Numbered from the stretch's first letter, positions 8,649 to 17,555 are shown. The stretch: 64,000 nt of DNA from Insolitispirillum peregrinum (GCF_900156605.1 NZ_FTOA01000001.1:248001-312000); one strand, 5' to 3'. Notes: generated by a model not told the origin, from the letters alone. A program made the numbers and translations.

Positions 8649-9821
8649 TCAGCCCCTTTGCCGTTTGATTTTGCGGTCAACGCGAATGGCGATGTGGTTG
8701 CCCTTGCGGCCCATCTGCCCGCCAAACATCGGGACGTCACCGCACCGCAGTTCAATCGGCGAATTCGGAGTCGCGTTCAGCATGATCCGGGAGCCGACCT
8801 GCAGGTTGAGGATTTCGCGCAGGGGCATGGTCTGCTCGTCAAGGACCGCTTCCATTTCGACGTGGGTGTACCACATCTCTTCGGCCAGGTGGGTTTCCCA
8901 GATGGAGTCACGACCGAACTTTTCCCCCATGAACATCTGCAGCAACAGCTCGCGGACGGGTTCAAGGGTTGCGTAGGGCAGCAGGAGTTCCAGCCGGCCG
9001 CCACGGTCTTCCATGTCAATCCGCAGCTTGGCAACGATGGCCGCGTTGCTGGGGCGCGAAATGGTGGCAAAGCGCGGGTTGGTTTCCAGACGGTCGAAGC
9101 GGAACGTCACCGGTGACAGTGGATCAAAGGCGGCTGACAGGTCAGCCAGCACCACATGGATCATCCGTTCGACCAGATTGCGTTCGATGGTGGTGTAGGG
9201 GCGACCTTCGACGCGCATTGCTGCGGTGCCACGCCGCCCGCCCAGCAACACGTCCACGATGGAATAGATCATCGCAGAGTCGACGGTCATCAGGCCATAG
9301 TTGTCCCATTCCTCGGCCTTGAACACCGTCAGCATGGCGGGCAGGGGGATCGAGTTCAGGTAATCGCCAAAGCGCAGGGACAGGATGTTGTCGAGGGAGA
9401 CTTCGACGTTGTCCGAGGTAAAGTTGCGCAGAGAGGTCGACATCATGCGGACGAGGCGGTCAAAGACCACTTCGAGCATTGGCAGGCGTTCATAAGACAC
9501 CAGTGCCGAGTTCAGGATCGCCTGAATGCCGGTTTTGTCGGAGCGTTCGTCTTCGGAGTCGTCAAAGCCCAGCAGGCTGTCGATTTCGTCCTGATTCAGG
9601 ACGCGGGTACTTTCGCGCCCTGAACCGCTGCTGGACGAACCGCTGTCGCCGCCGCCGAGATCGCCGCCGTCAGAACCAAGCATGGCCTCCCATTCAGCGG
9701 CCATCGCATCGGCGTCGTCATCGTCTCCGCCGCCATCACCGTTACCGGCCATGGCTTCCCACTCGCGCATAAGGGCTTCTTCGTCCTCAGCTGTGCGGGG
9801 CGGTTCATCGGCTGGCGTCAT
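8649..9821 (-). CDS. fliM: Flagellar motor switch protein FliM
   Basis: This is a 390-aa protein and part of the C-ring that binds CheY-P. The CheY-binding motif LNQDEIDSLLGF is present but sits at about residue 75 rather than near the N-terminus. The middle domain and the C-terminal SpoA/FliN-like domain (ending VGSRIMLNATPNSPIELRCGDVPMF) are complete. The extra N-terminal 70 residues are acidic and Gly/Ser-rich, with a duplicated WEAM motif (REWEAMAG and AEWEAMLG). The ATG is preceded by AAGGACGAACGAG. It lies between fliL and the DUF6468 gene on one transcript. Confidence 0.95.
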   Translation of the reverse strand: MTPADEPPRTAEDEEALMREWEAMAGNGDGGGDDDDADAMAAEWEAMLGSDGGDLGGGDSGSSSSGSGRESTRVLNQDEIDSLLGFDDSEDERSDKTGIQAILNSALVSYERLPMLEVVFDRLVRMMSTSLRNFTSDNVEVSLDNILSLRFGDYLNSIPLPAMLTVFKAEEWDNYGLMTVDSAMIYSIVDVLLGGRRGTAAMRVEGRPYTTIERNLVERMIHVVLADLSAAFDPLSPVTFRFDRLETNPRFATISRPSNAAIVAKLRIDMEDRGGRLELLLPYATLEPVRELLLQMFMGEKFGRDSIWETHLAEEMWYTHVEMEAVLDEQTMPLREILNLQVGSRIMLNATPNSPIELRCGDVPMFGGQMGRKGNHIAIRVDRKIKRQRG

Positions 9822-9874
9822 CTCGTTCGTCCTTACTCTGTGCTGTGCTGATCATGGTCCCCGGCGGTTCCGGG

Positions 9875-10426
9875 TTACTGGATCAGCATGTCCTTGAACA
9901 GAACGTCATTCACTTTTGCCGGGCGGACAGCCTGATTGACGCGCACCAGCAATTCTTCACGCAGGCGATAAACGCCCGCAGCCCCTTGCAGGTCTTCGAG
10001 CCGCAGCTCGCGCAGGTAGACCTGGAAGTTGTCAATGATGCGCGGCATTACCGATTCCACCGTCGGGGTGTCTGCGGGGGATGCCAGTTCCAGACTGACG
10101 CGGATTTTCAGGAACGTGCGCTTGCGGCCCTGGGTGTTCAGGTCCACCAGCATTTCCGGCAGATCGTAAAAGACCGCTGCCTGCACCGTCCCCGGAGCGC
10201 CACCGCCTCCGTGGGCTTCCCCGCCAGCCGGAGCTGCGGCTTCATCCTTCTTGCCACCCCCCAGCAGAGGGTCTGCCAGACCTGCGAAATAGGCCCCGGC
10301 CAAAGCGCCGATAACCAGCAGGACGGCCAGAATGACGATCAGCAAAAGTTTTTTTCGCTTGCCGCCACCACCGGATTCGCCTTCGCCTTCGCCTTCTTCG
10401 TACTCGTCGTCCAGATCATCCGCCAT
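9875..10426 (-). CDS. fliL: Flagellar basal-body-associated protein FliL
   Basis: This is a 183-aa protein. It has an acidic cytoplasmic start, one membrane helix (about 25-50, LLLIVILAVLLVIGALAGAYF), a Gly/Ala linker, and a periplasmic stomatin-like FliL domain (FYDLPEMLVDLN through VYLRELRLEDLQGAAGVYRLREELL). FliL surrounds the stator and supports torque. It is the first gene of the minus-strand fliL-fliM-DUF6468-motE group and is divergent from flgF across a region with two CtrA-like boxes. Confidence 0.93.
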   Translation of the reverse strand: MADDLDDEYEEGEGEGESGGGGKRKKLLLIVILAVLLVIGALAGAYFAGLADPLLGGGKKDEAAAPAGGEAHGGGGAPGTVQAAVFYDLPEMLVDLNTQGRKRTFLKIRVSLELASPADTPTVESVMPRIIDNFQVYLRELRLEDLQGAAGVYRLREELLVRVNQAVRPAKVNDVLFKDMLIQ

Positions 10427-10553
10427 GGATTTGCTCGGCCTCTAATTTAACCAGATACAGTCAGACTGATACCACGGACGGCGCAGAAAACCATCCGGCA
10501 GACAGGGTGAGCGGCAAACGCGCAGGCAGAAAATCCCTGTGGTGGTGCGCGCG

Positions 10554-10568
10554 TTAACCATACCTTAG
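10554..10568 (+). promoter_or_regulatory. CtrA-like box 1, fliL/flgF region
   Basis: The sequence is TTAA-CCATACC-TTAG, which matches the CtrA consensus TTAA-N7-TTAA at 7 of 8 fixed positions with exact spacing. Confidence 0.5.
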
Positions 10569-10603
10569 CCTGATGCCTATAGCATCACTGTAGCCGCCGA
10601 ACG

Positions 10604-10618
10604 TTAACAATGGGTTGA
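10604..10618 (+). promoter_or_regulatory. CtrA-like box 2, fliL/flgF region
   Basis: The sequence is TTAA-CAATGGG-TTGA, again 7 of 8 fixed positions with exact spacing, 50 bp from box 1 and on the other side of the 10571-10587 palindrome. Confidence 0.45.
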
Positions 10619-10843
10619 AGCCCCGCCACCGACCCGGCAAATTCTGCCGCCCCGGTCGTGAAAAGGGTTCCATCACGTTAGCGTCCCAGCGTCAACCTTT
10701 GATGTCAGTCTGTTGTTTTACAGAGTGTTTGCCAGATGGTGTCAAACCGGCGTATCGTTATGCTGGTGCCTTTTGTGGCTCTCTGCTCTGCTGTCTGAAG
10801 TGTGTGCCTGGTGGCAGGCCTTGCGGTAAACGGAAACTTCGCC

Positions 10844-11584
10844 ATGGAAAATACAAGCTATGTCGCCCTTTCCCGGCAAACGTCCCTGTGGCGTGAGCTG
10901 GAAGTGGTTGCGAACAACTTGGCCAACGTGAATACCCCCGGTTATCGCGGGCGGGATGTCGTATTCACGGACTATATGGTCAAAACGCGCAACGATGATT
11001 CGGTTTTTCAGGAACAGGTGAACTTTGTGCAGGATTACGGCACCGCCGAGGACCTGACGCAAGGTGCCCTGAAGCAAACCGGCAACCCGATGGATCTGGC
11101 GCTGGAAAACAAGGGCTATTTTGCCGTCGAAGGCCCGGACGGGGAAAAATACACCCGCGCTGGCCGTTTCATGATGGATGCCGATGGCAAGGTGGTTGAT
11201 TCCAATGGTGACGCCCTGCTGACCGATGCCGGGACGCCACTGTTCATCGCCCCCAACGAAAGCCAGTTCATGGTCGCCCGTGATGGCACGGTTTCGACCG
11301 AAAACGGCGTGATCGGCAAGCTGAAGATCGTTGAGTTCAAGGACGAACAGGCTTTGCGGAACGTCGGTGCCAACAAGTACGATGCCCTGCCGGGGCAGGA
11401 TGCGACCCCGGTGGAAATTCCGCAGGTTGCCCAGGGCTCGATCGAAGAGTCCAATGTGAACGGCGTGGTCGAAATCACCAAATTGATCGATTTGCAGCGA
11501 TCTTATGGACACGTTAACCAAATGCTGGAAAAAGAGAACGAGCGCACCGGTAAGACCATGGACGTCTGGTCCAGGCAGGTCTGA
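10844..11584 (+). CDS. flgF: Flagellar basal-body rod protein FlgF
   Basis: This is a 246-aa proximal rod protein. The N-terminal rod motif LVVANNLANVNTPGYRG-like stretch is present (NNLANVNTPGYRGRDV), as is the central GYFAVEGPDGEKYTRAGRF motif and the C-terminal VEITKLIDLQRSYGHVNQM helix. I start it at the ATG at 10844, because the 14 codons upstream (from GTG 10802) do not match the family. It is the first gene of flgF-flgG-flgA-flgH, divergent from fliL. It is secreted through the flagellar export apparatus, so it has no Sec signal peptide. Confidence 0.93.
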   Translation: MENTSYVALSRQTSLWRELEVVANNLANVNTPGYRGRDVVFTDYMVKTRNDDSVFQEQVNFVQDYGTAEDLTQGALKQTGNPMDLALENKGYFAVEGPDGEKYTRAGRFMMDADGKVVDSNGDALLTDAGTPLFIAPNESQFMVARDGTVSTENGVIGKLKIVEFKDEQALRNVGANKYDALPGQDATPVEIPQVAQGSIEESNVNGVVEITKLIDLQRSYGHVNQMLEKENERTGKTMDVWSRQV

Positions 11585-11764
11585 CCTGTGCCAGACAGGT
11601 TTTGCCTGTGAAGGTGTTTTTCGGTTCGGCCAAACGTGCTATTGCGATGCGGTCGGTCCACTGAAACCGTTTTTTGACCCTGACCGTCGTGTAGGCGACG
11701 TGCCTCGTCGAGACCAGCGATCTGCGCGTTATTCGGCTGGATCGCCCGTACAAGGATAACAACG

Positions 11765-12550
11765 ATGCGTTCGCTTTCTATCGGCGCTACCGGGATGCTT
11801 GCCCAGCAGACCAACGTGGAAGTCATCTCGAACAACATCGCCAACATGAACACGACCGCCTATGCCAAACGGCGCGCCGAGTTCAATGACCTGCTGTATC
11901 AAAACATCCGTCGTCCGGGCGCGCAGTCTTCGGACACCGGGACCATCGTGCCGGCTGGCATCCAGCTCGGGCTGGGGGTGAAAACCGCTTCGGTCTACCG
12001 CATCACCACCCAGGGCAGCCTGAGCAGCACCGACAATACGCTGGATGTGGCCGTGCAGGGCAAGGGTTACTTTCAGGTGACCCTGCCGTCCGGCGAGACG
12101 GCCTATACCCGTGACGGGTCGTTCCAGTTGTCGTCCACCGGTGAACTGGTGACCAACGATGGTTACACTGTGCAGCCGGGGATCACCATTCCGACCGATG
12201 CAACGACGGTGACCATCAACGCCTCAGGTGAAGTGCTGGTGAAGCTGGACGGACAGACTGCCGAGCAGAATGTCGGCCAGTTGCAGCTGGCGACCTTTGC
12301 CAACGAAGCCGGTCTTTCCGCCGTCGGGAACAACCTGCTGATGGAAACGGCGGCGTCTGGCGCTCCGGTGGTGTCTACCCCGTCCCAGCCGGGTTTTGGC
12401 AGCCTGCTGCAGGGCTATCTGGAAACCTCGAACGTGGACGTGGTGTCGGAAATCACTGAACTGATTTCTGCCCAGCGTGCTTACGAAATGAACTCCAAGG
12501 TTATTCAGACCTCGGATGAAATGATGTCGCAGGTTAACCAGATCAAGTAA
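11765..12550 (+). CDS. flgG: Flagellar distal rod protein FlgG
   Basis: This is a 261-aa protein with the full FlgG signature: start MRSLSIGATGMLAQQTNVE, then ISNNIANMNTTAYAKRRAEF, a GYFQVTLPSGETAYTRDGSF core, and the C-terminal EITELISAQRAYEMNSKVIQ helix. The length is normal for the family. The start codon is preceded by AAGGATAACAACG. A 180-bp gap separates it from flgF; I see no gene in the gap, and it may carry an additional promoter. Confidence 0.96.
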   Translation: MRSLSIGATGMLAQQTNVEVISNNIANMNTTAYAKRRAEFNDLLYQNIRRPGAQSSDTGTIVPAGIQLGLGVKTASVYRITTQGSLSSTDNTLDVAVQGKGYFQVTLPSGETAYTRDGSFQLSSTGELVTNDGYTVQPGITIPTDATTVTINASGEVLVKLDGQTAEQNVGQLQLATFANEAGLSAVGNNLLMETAASGAPVVSTPSQPGFGSLLQGYLETSNVDVVSEITELISAQRAYEMNSKVIQTSDEMMSQVNQIK

Positions 12551-12609
12551 TTACCCTGATAGAACAGCCGTCGGCTCTTCTGCCGTAGCAGCCGACGGCA
12601 GGAGACCTG

Positions 12610-13689
12610 ATGATGCCCCTGTCCGCCTTCCGTCTGGCACAGCGCCGTTACAGCGCCCTGTTCCTGTTCGCCGTGTGCGTTGGGGGTATGGTCGTTGCGG
12701 GGGTGCGTGGTGCCGACGCCCAGGGCAGCGGGAATGGTTCGTCCCTGGGAAGCGTGCCGCGCGCCTTGACCACGACGCCGTCGGCGTTGTCAGGCATCGG
12801 GCCGATGGTTGCCTTGCGCCATCACATTACCATCGAAGGCGAGGTTGTCTATTTGCATGACCTGTTCGATGGCGTTCCGCCCGAGCGGGACAGGCAAATT
12901 TTGCGGGCCCCTGAACTGGGAAAGACGGTGACGCTGGACATGGCGTTTCTGACCCGGCTGGCACAGAACGAAAACCTGAACTGGACGCCGTTGTCGCAGT
13001 CCGAACAGGCGACTCTGACGCGGGCTTCGGGGCAGATCCACAGCGACGAGATCATGGCGGCGATCAGTCAGTCGTTGATCCAGCGTGGTATGCCGACGAC
13101 CGCCGAGATCGATGTGTCACCGCCGTTGACCACCATTCCGATTCCGGCAGGCGTGACGCCTGCCATCGAAGTTTACGAGGTTGCTTATAACCGGGCAGAT
13201 GGCCGCTTTACGGTGCGGGTCGATGTCCGGGCTGCACAGATGGCACCGACGCATTTGTCCCTGACCGGAATGGCTTATGATACGATTGATGTTCCGGTGC
13301 TGCAAAATACCGTGTCGCGTGGGCAGGTGATTGAGGCGAAAGACGTCGGGTTCATGCGGCAACGGATTGGGGCTTTGCAGGGCAGTGACGTGATTACCGA
13401 TTTCGATCAGGTCATCGGCAAGGCGGCCCGCCGCGTCATGCGCCCCGGAGAGGCCTTTCGGGACCGGGACATCGAGCGTCCATCGCTGGTAACCAAGGGC
13501 AGTCTGGTGACGATGGTTTTGCGGACGCCGCTGATGCAGTTGACGGCACAGGGGCGTGCGATGCAGGACGGTGCTGTTGGTGACGTGATCAAGGTGCAAA
13601 ACCCGCGCTCGGGTAAAACCGTTCTCGGAACCGTTATCGAAGCGCGGACCGTCGAGGTCGATCCGGCCCAGTCGGCCGCGTTGCAATAA
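12610..13689 (+). CDS. flgA: P-ring assembly chaperone FlgA
   Basis: This is a 359-aa periplasmic chaperone for FlgI assembly. An N-terminal signal peptide (hydrophobic core LFLFAVCVGGMVVAG) is followed by an N-terminal domain, an SAF domain (VPVLQNTVSRGQVIEAKDV) and the ChapFlgA C-terminal domain (VMRPGEAFRDRDIERP, then TLMQLTAQGRAMQDGAVGD-type sequence and VQNPRSGKTV). It is longer than the enteric protein because of an extra N-terminal segment, as is common in alphaproteobacteria. It follows flgG by 59 nt, with an AGGAGA site before the two adjacent ATGs at 12610 and 12613. Confidence 0.93.
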   Translation: MMPLSAFRLAQRRYSALFLFAVCVGGMVVAGVRGADAQGSGNGSSLGSVPRALTTTPSALSGIGPMVALRHHITIEGEVVYLHDLFDGVPPERDRQILRAPELGKTVTLDMAFLTRLAQNENLNWTPLSQSEQATLTRASGQIHSDEIMAAISQSLIQRGMPTTAEIDVSPPLTTIPIPAGVTPAIEVYEVAYNRADGRFTVRVDVRAAQMAPTHLSLTGMAYDTIDVPVLQNTVSRGQVIEAKDVGFMRQRIGALQGSDVITDFDQVIGKAARRVMRPGEAFRDRDIERPSLVTKGSLVTMVLRTPLMQLTAQGRAMQDGAVGDVIKVQNPRSGKTVLGTVIEARTVEVDPAQSAALQ

Positions 13690-13756
13690 ATGGCCTGACG
13701 GCCGGGACCAGTCTGCATTAATGTGACGCATGCACACTGGTCCAACTTTTTGTTCT

Positions 13757-13865
13757 GTCGCATTGTTTTTGCGAAAACCGGTTTCCACTTTTCGCACAAT
13801 GCTGGTTGCTTTTGTTTTGTCGCATTGTTTTTGCGAAAACCGGTTCCCACTTTTCGCACAATGCT
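13757..13865. repeat. Family B palindromic repeat, two tandem copies
   Basis: Two 47-bp copies (13757-13803 and 13819-13865) differ at one base and lie between flgA and flgH. Each has nested inverted arms: CATTGT with ACAATG outside, and GCGAAAA with TTTTCGC around a CCGGTT centre. The same motif recurs near 17480, 38360, 38418, 39122 and 40281 and, truncated, near 27745. It is intergenic and non-coding. Confidence 0.8.
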
Positions 13866-13902
13866 CTAGGAATTCAGGCTGTGACTGGCCGAGGAGACTC
13901 TG

Positions 13903-14679
13903 ATGACTACCCTGCGCTCTGACCTGTTGCACCGCTTTCTCTCTCTGGCAGGGGTGTTTGCTCTGGGGGCCAGCCTGTCGGCGTGTGGTAGTACCATGGA
14001 ACGCTTGTCCGAAGTCGGTAGTGGTCCACGCCTGTCCGAGGTCCAGAACCCGACCCAGAAACGTGATTATCAGCCGGTCAGCATGCCGATGCCTGCGCCC
14101 GAGGTGGCCTATAACAACGCCAACAGCCTGTGGCGTCCCGGTTCGCGCGCGTTCTTCAAGGACCAGCGGGCGGCAACCGTCGGCGATATTCTGACGGTGG
14201 TGGTAGATATCCAGAGTGAAAAGGCCGAGTTGGACAACGCGTCATCGCGCAGCCGTGCCGGGGCCGAAAATCTTGGGATACCCACTTTGGCCGGTCTGGA
14301 AAGTTCGGTAAACAACATCCTGCCGAACAGCGTTGATCCGTCCAAGCTGGCTTCGGTGGACAGCAGCTCCAGCTCCAGCGGGACCGGGAAGATCAAACGC
14401 GAAGAAAGCATCAACATCCGTCTGGCGGCGGTGGTGCTGCAGGTGCTGCCGAATGGCAATCTGGTGGTGGCCGGACGTCAGGAAGTACGGGTGAACTTTG
14501 AACTGCGCGAATTGAGCGTTACCGGGGTGATTCGTCCGCAGGATATCCGTTCTGACAACACCATTGACTGGGACAAGATTGCCGAGGCCCGCATCAGTTA
14601 TGGTGGGCGTGGGACGATTTCCGATGTGCAGCAGCCCCGCTATGGGCAGCAGATTTTCGACATTATTTTCCCGTTCTGA
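13903..14679 (+). CDS. flgH: Flagellar L-ring lipoprotein FlgH
   Basis: This is a 258-aa outer-membrane lipoprotein forming the L-ring. A lipobox LSAC ends the signal peptide, with C28 as the lipidated residue. The FlgH domain is complete: SLWRPGSRAFFKDQRA, VGDILTVVVDIQSEKAELDN, and the C-terminal IRPQDIRSDNTIDWDKIAEARISYGG region. It is the last gene of the rod/ring group and ends just before a strong bidirectional terminator. Two repeat copies separate it from flgA, so its expression may differ from that of flgA. Confidence 0.95.
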   Translation: MTTLRSDLLHRFLSLAGVFALGASLSACGSTMERLSEVGSGPRLSEVQNPTQKRDYQPVSMPMPAPEVAYNNANSLWRPGSRAFFKDQRAATVGDILTVVVDIQSEKAELDNASSRSRAGAENLGIPTLAGLESSVNNILPNSVDPSKLASVDSSSSSSGTGKIKREESINIRLAAVVLQVLPNGNLVVAGRQEVRVNFELRELSVTGVIRPQDIRSDNTIDWDKIAEARISYGGRGTISDVQQPRYGQQIFDIIFPF

Positions 14680-14700
14680 TCCGGTGAAGATGGCTGTAAT

Positions 14701-14732
14701 AAAAAGGCGCTGCGAGACTGCAGCGCCTTTTT
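14701..14732. terminator. Bidirectional rho-independent terminator
   Basis: AAAAAGGCGCTGC (14701-14713) and GCAGCGCCTTTTT (14720-14732) form a 13-bp stem with a 6-nt loop and T-runs on both strands. It lies between convergent flgH and the gene at 14774. Confidence 0.93.
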
Positions 14733-14773
14733 ATTTGGGGCGGAACCTCGCCGGGACATCGCCCCTGAGCAGT

Positions 14774-15520
14774 TCAGCGCAGAATGTTTTCGATGCGATT
14801 GTAGAGCATCACATCCCCCGTGACGGGGATAGGTATCGGTACACTTTCTCCCGGCCAGCCGACGTATCGCTTCAACTCATACAAAGCCATCTCGCTCCGG
14901 GCATTAGAGGGAGGCTCCACCGTACTGCCCAGCAGGCGGTCATGGCTGGCTAGCCACTGCTCGCTCAACTGAACATCATGTTCCAGCGATTGGCGCAGCG
15001 TTTCCAGAATAACGCCCTGTTTCTCAAACAGGTCAATCTTCTCATCCAGTTGAATAGCCGTCTTGGCATAGGCCTTGGGCAAGCCCTGTGACGTCCCGTC
15101 CACAGCCAAAGCGCAGCGTGTTTGCCCGACCTGTTTTTCCAGTTGCAGCAGAACGGCTTCTATCTGATTCAGGCTTTGCGTCAGGGTCTTGCGATTTTGG
15201 CGCAGATGAACCAGCACGTTTTCCTCGCACACGCGCTGAGACAACCGCAGCAAGGCCTTTTGCTCGCCTTTCTGCATGTCGATACGGCCTTGCCGGGCAC
15301 CTACCAGAATTTCGACAGCTTCGCTGATCAGTTTCTGGCTGCGGACATCGGCTTCCGCCAGCGTCTTTGCCACCTCGCCAGAAACAATCTTTCCACGGGC
15401 ATGCCCCTTTCGGGCCAAAGCCATAATCGCTTCCAGACCGTCAAGCTGCCCGACCAGCCGTCGATGCCGTTGCCGTGAGCGGGTAATTCCTGAGGCTCTC
15501 ACCCAAGGGAACAGAGTCAT
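14774..15520 (-). CDS. Unrecognised coiled-coil protein
   Basis: This is a 248-aa protein I do not recognise. It is strongly helical and charged, with heptad-like Leu/Ile/Val spacing over most of its length (for example KLISEAVEILVGARQGRID, then SLNQIEAVLLQLEKQVG, then KIDLFEKQGVILETLRQSL). There is no signal peptide or membrane segment, so it is probably cytoplasmic. The ATG at 15520 has a GGGG site 7 nt upstream. It is convergent with flgH and shares its terminator, and recJ lies upstream on the same strand after a 124-bp gap. Its place at the end of the flagellar block makes a motility link possible, but nothing in the sequence proves one. Confidence 0.65.
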   Translation of the reverse strand: MTLFPWVRASGITRSRQRHRRLVGQLDGLEAIMALARKGHARGKIVSGEVAKTLAEADVRSQKLISEAVEILVGARQGRIDMQKGEQKALLRLSQRVCEENVLVHLRQNRKTLTQSLNQIEAVLLQLEKQVGQTRCALAVDGTSQGLPKAYAKTAIQLDEKIDLFEKQGVILETLRQSLEHDVQLSEQWLASHDRLLGSTVEPPSNARSEMALYELKRYVGWPGESVPIPIPVTGDVMLYNRIENILR

Positions 15521-15644
15521 TGGTCGCCCCTGCACCACCAATCACAGCGTTTATGCCGTGATATCCTCCCAATCGTGAGGCGAATAGTCTCAGAAATACC
15601 TATCCTTTGCAATTGTTCTTCTAGTTTTGTGGCAGTAATGACAT

Positions 15645-17447
15645 TTATGGTTGTGCAATTGCAGCATCATCAATAATCAATTGGGCTTCGGATCGCCCCT
15701 GCCAACTATCCAGTCGTAGAGTACCCGCCAAATGAAGCGTACTCCCCTGCGTGTTCAGCAGCAGCATCCCCAAATCGGAATCAACGCACTTGAAGGCAAT
15801 CGCCTTCAACCGCCCACCACGCGCACCGGTCACGAAGCAGCGGACGTGCCCCTGACCAACGATATCGGCGCGGGCAATCCGGGCGTGGGGGATCACAAAG
15901 CGCGGCTCTTCGTTGCCAGCCCCATAAGGGCCCACCCGCCCCAGCATCTCCAGCAGGTCTGCGCTGGCCCCTTGCACATCCACCACACCATCAACTTCCA
16001 GCATCGGGGAAATCCCTCCGCCCGCCAGTTGATCCCGTAACCGCTCGGTCAGAAAGGCGCGCAGATCAGGCAGCCGGTCTGCCGCCAGACTGAATCCTGC
16101 CGCCATCGCATGGCCCCCGCCAGCCTGCAAAATGCCAGCCTCGCGGGCGGCGATCACCGCCCGCCCCAGATCCAGCCCCGGTACCGACCGCCCCGAGCCT
16201 TTCGCCAGCCCGCCATCCAGCGCCACCACGCAGCACGGCACGTTGTAGCGTTCCTTCAGGCGACCGGCGACGATCCCGATCACCCCCGGATGCCAGCTTT
16301 CCCCGGCCACCAGCAACAACGGATCGTCCGCGGTCAGGGCAGCCCCTTCGGCCTGCTCGATGGCCTGGAACAGAACGTCGGCCTCGACCTGCTGGCGTTC
16401 CTGATTGTATTCGTGCAGGCGCAAGGCCATTCCGACCGCTTCCTGCGGGTCGTCACAGGTCAGCAGACGAGCCCCCAGACCACATTCCCCCACACGTCCA
16501 CCGGCATTCACCCGTGGTCCCAGCACATAGCCCAGATGATAAGCATCGACCCGTTCCTTCACCCCGGCCACATCGGCCAGCGCCACCAGTCCGGGGTTCC
16601 GCCGCGCCGCCATCACCTTGATGCCCTGCGCCACCAGCGCCCGGTTTACCCCGACCAGTGGCACCACGTCACAGACGGTCCCCAGCGCCACGATGTCGAG
16701 CAGGCTCATCAGGTCGGGGGCGGCACAGCGTCCCTGATACCAGCCAGCAGCTTTCAGAGTCCGGTTCAGCGCCACAATCAACAGGAACGTCACCCCGACC
16801 GCCGCCATGTGCTTGTGCGGGCTGGGGTCGTCCAGTCGTTTCGGATTGACTACCGCACAGGCCACTGGCAAGGCCGGTTCGGCTTCGTGGTGATCAATGA
16901 CGATCACGTCCAGCCCGCAATCTGCCGCCACCTGCAACGGAGCAAAAGCGGTGATGCCGCAATCCACGGTCACCACCACCGCCATTCCCTGCGACCGCAA
17001 GGTTTGCAGGGCGGGCGCATTCGGGCCATAGCCTTCGGCCAGGCGGTCCGGGATATAGATTACTGGCTCAACCCCGACCGCGGTCAGAAAGCGCGCCAGC
17101 AGGGCCGAGGATGTAGCACCATCGACGTCATAGTCGCCAAAAATGGCGATCTTTTCACCGTCACGGATGGCCGAACACAGACGCTCCACCGCCTTGTCCA
17201 TGTCTTTCAGGTGCGACGGGTCCGGCAACTGGTCGCGCAGGGTCGGGTTCAGAAAGGCCTCGGCCTGATCCAGTCCAACGCCTCGCGCTGACAATACCCG
17301 CGCCACCACATCGGGAATCCCCAACCGTTGGCGCATCGCCGCCACCTGCCGATCATCGGTCTGTCGCAAAACCCACCGACGTCCTTGCGCCGAGTGGTCA
17401 ACACCAAGATAGGAGTCAGGTTGAACGGTCACGATCACGATCCTCAT
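15645..17447 (-). CDS. recJ: Single-stranded-DNA exonuclease RecJ
   Basis: This is a 600-aa 5'-3' ssDNA exonuclease used in recombination and mismatch repair. The DHH-family motifs are intact: DYDVDG (105-110), DCG (162-164) and DHH (185-187). The C-terminal DHHA1 part (AGGGHAMAAGFSL) and an OB-fold region are also present. The length is normal. It is the last gene of an aminotransferase-hom-glpX-recJ series on the minus strand, an order common in alphaproteobacteria. A hairpin repeat and the glpX terminator separate it from glpX, so it may have its own promoter. Confidence 0.95.
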   Translation of the reverse strand: MRIVIVTVQPDSYLGVDHSAQGRRWVLRQTDDRQVAAMRQRLGIPDVVARVLSARGVGLDQAEAFLNPTLRDQLPDPSHLKDMDKAVERLCSAIRDGEKIAIFGDYDVDGATSSALLARFLTAVGVEPVIYIPDRLAEGYGPNAPALQTLRSQGMAVVVTVDCGITAFAPLQVAADCGLDVIVIDHHEAEPALPVACAVVNPKRLDDPSPHKHMAAVGVTFLLIVALNRTLKAAGWYQGRCAAPDLMSLLDIVALGTVCDVVPLVGVNRALVAQGIKVMAARRNPGLVALADVAGVKERVDAYHLGYVLGPRVNAGGRVGECGLGARLLTCDDPQEAVGMALRLHEYNQERQQVEADVLFQAIEQAEGAALTADDPLLLVAGESWHPGVIGIVAGRLKERYNVPCCVVALDGGLAKGSGRSVPGLDLGRAVIAAREAGILQAGGGHAMAAGFSLAADRLPDLRAFLTERLRDQLAGGGISPMLEVDGVVDVQGASADLLEMLGRVGPYGAGNEEPRFVIPHARIARADIVGQGHVRCFVTGARGGRLKAIAFKCVDSDLGMLLLNTQGSTLHLAGTLRLDSWQGRSEAQLIIDDAAIAQP

Positions 17448-17479
17448 TGAAACACGACCGCGAGACTATAGAGCAGTCA

Positions 17480-17505
17480 GCGCAAAAATGGGTCCGCTTT
17501 TGCGC
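17480..17505. repeat. Family B-like hairpin upstream of recJ
   Basis: GCGCAAAA (17480-17487) and TTTTGCGC (17498-17505) form a perfect 8-bp stem with a 10-nt loop. It resembles the inner stem of the family B repeats. It lies 32 bp upstream of the recJ start. Confidence 0.6.
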
Positions 17506-17525
17506 ATCGTCCCTGTCCCAAAGCA

Positions 17526-17555
17526 AAAGCGCGAGAAGCTTCCTCCTCGCGCTTT
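17526..17555 (-). terminator. Terminator downstream of glpX
   Basis: AAAGCGCGAG and CTCGCGCTTT form a 10-bp stem with a 10-nt loop. On the minus strand the stem runs into TTTTGCTTT, as expected for a rho-independent terminator 30 bp after glpX. Confidence 0.75.

Larger units (their letters stand above)
10427..10843. promoter_or_regulatory. Divergent control region of fliL and flgF operons
   Basis: This is a 417-bp non-coding region. It holds two CtrA-like boxes (10554-10568 and 10604-10618) flanking a 17-bp palindrome TGATGC-CTATA-GCATCA at 10571-10587. The nearly symmetric arrangement between two divergent flagellar operons suggests one shared operator. I did not find a convincing sigma-54 -24/-12 element. 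Confidence 0.55.

Noticed and set aside
10802-10843. Longer FlgF N-terminus from GTG 10802
   Set aside because: FlgF begins right before the conserved rod helix; the extra 14 residues do not fit an exported rod protein.
10427-10843. Sigma-54 promoter for flagellar genes
   Set aside because: I could not find a TGGCAC-N5-TTGC match at proper spacing on either strand by eye.
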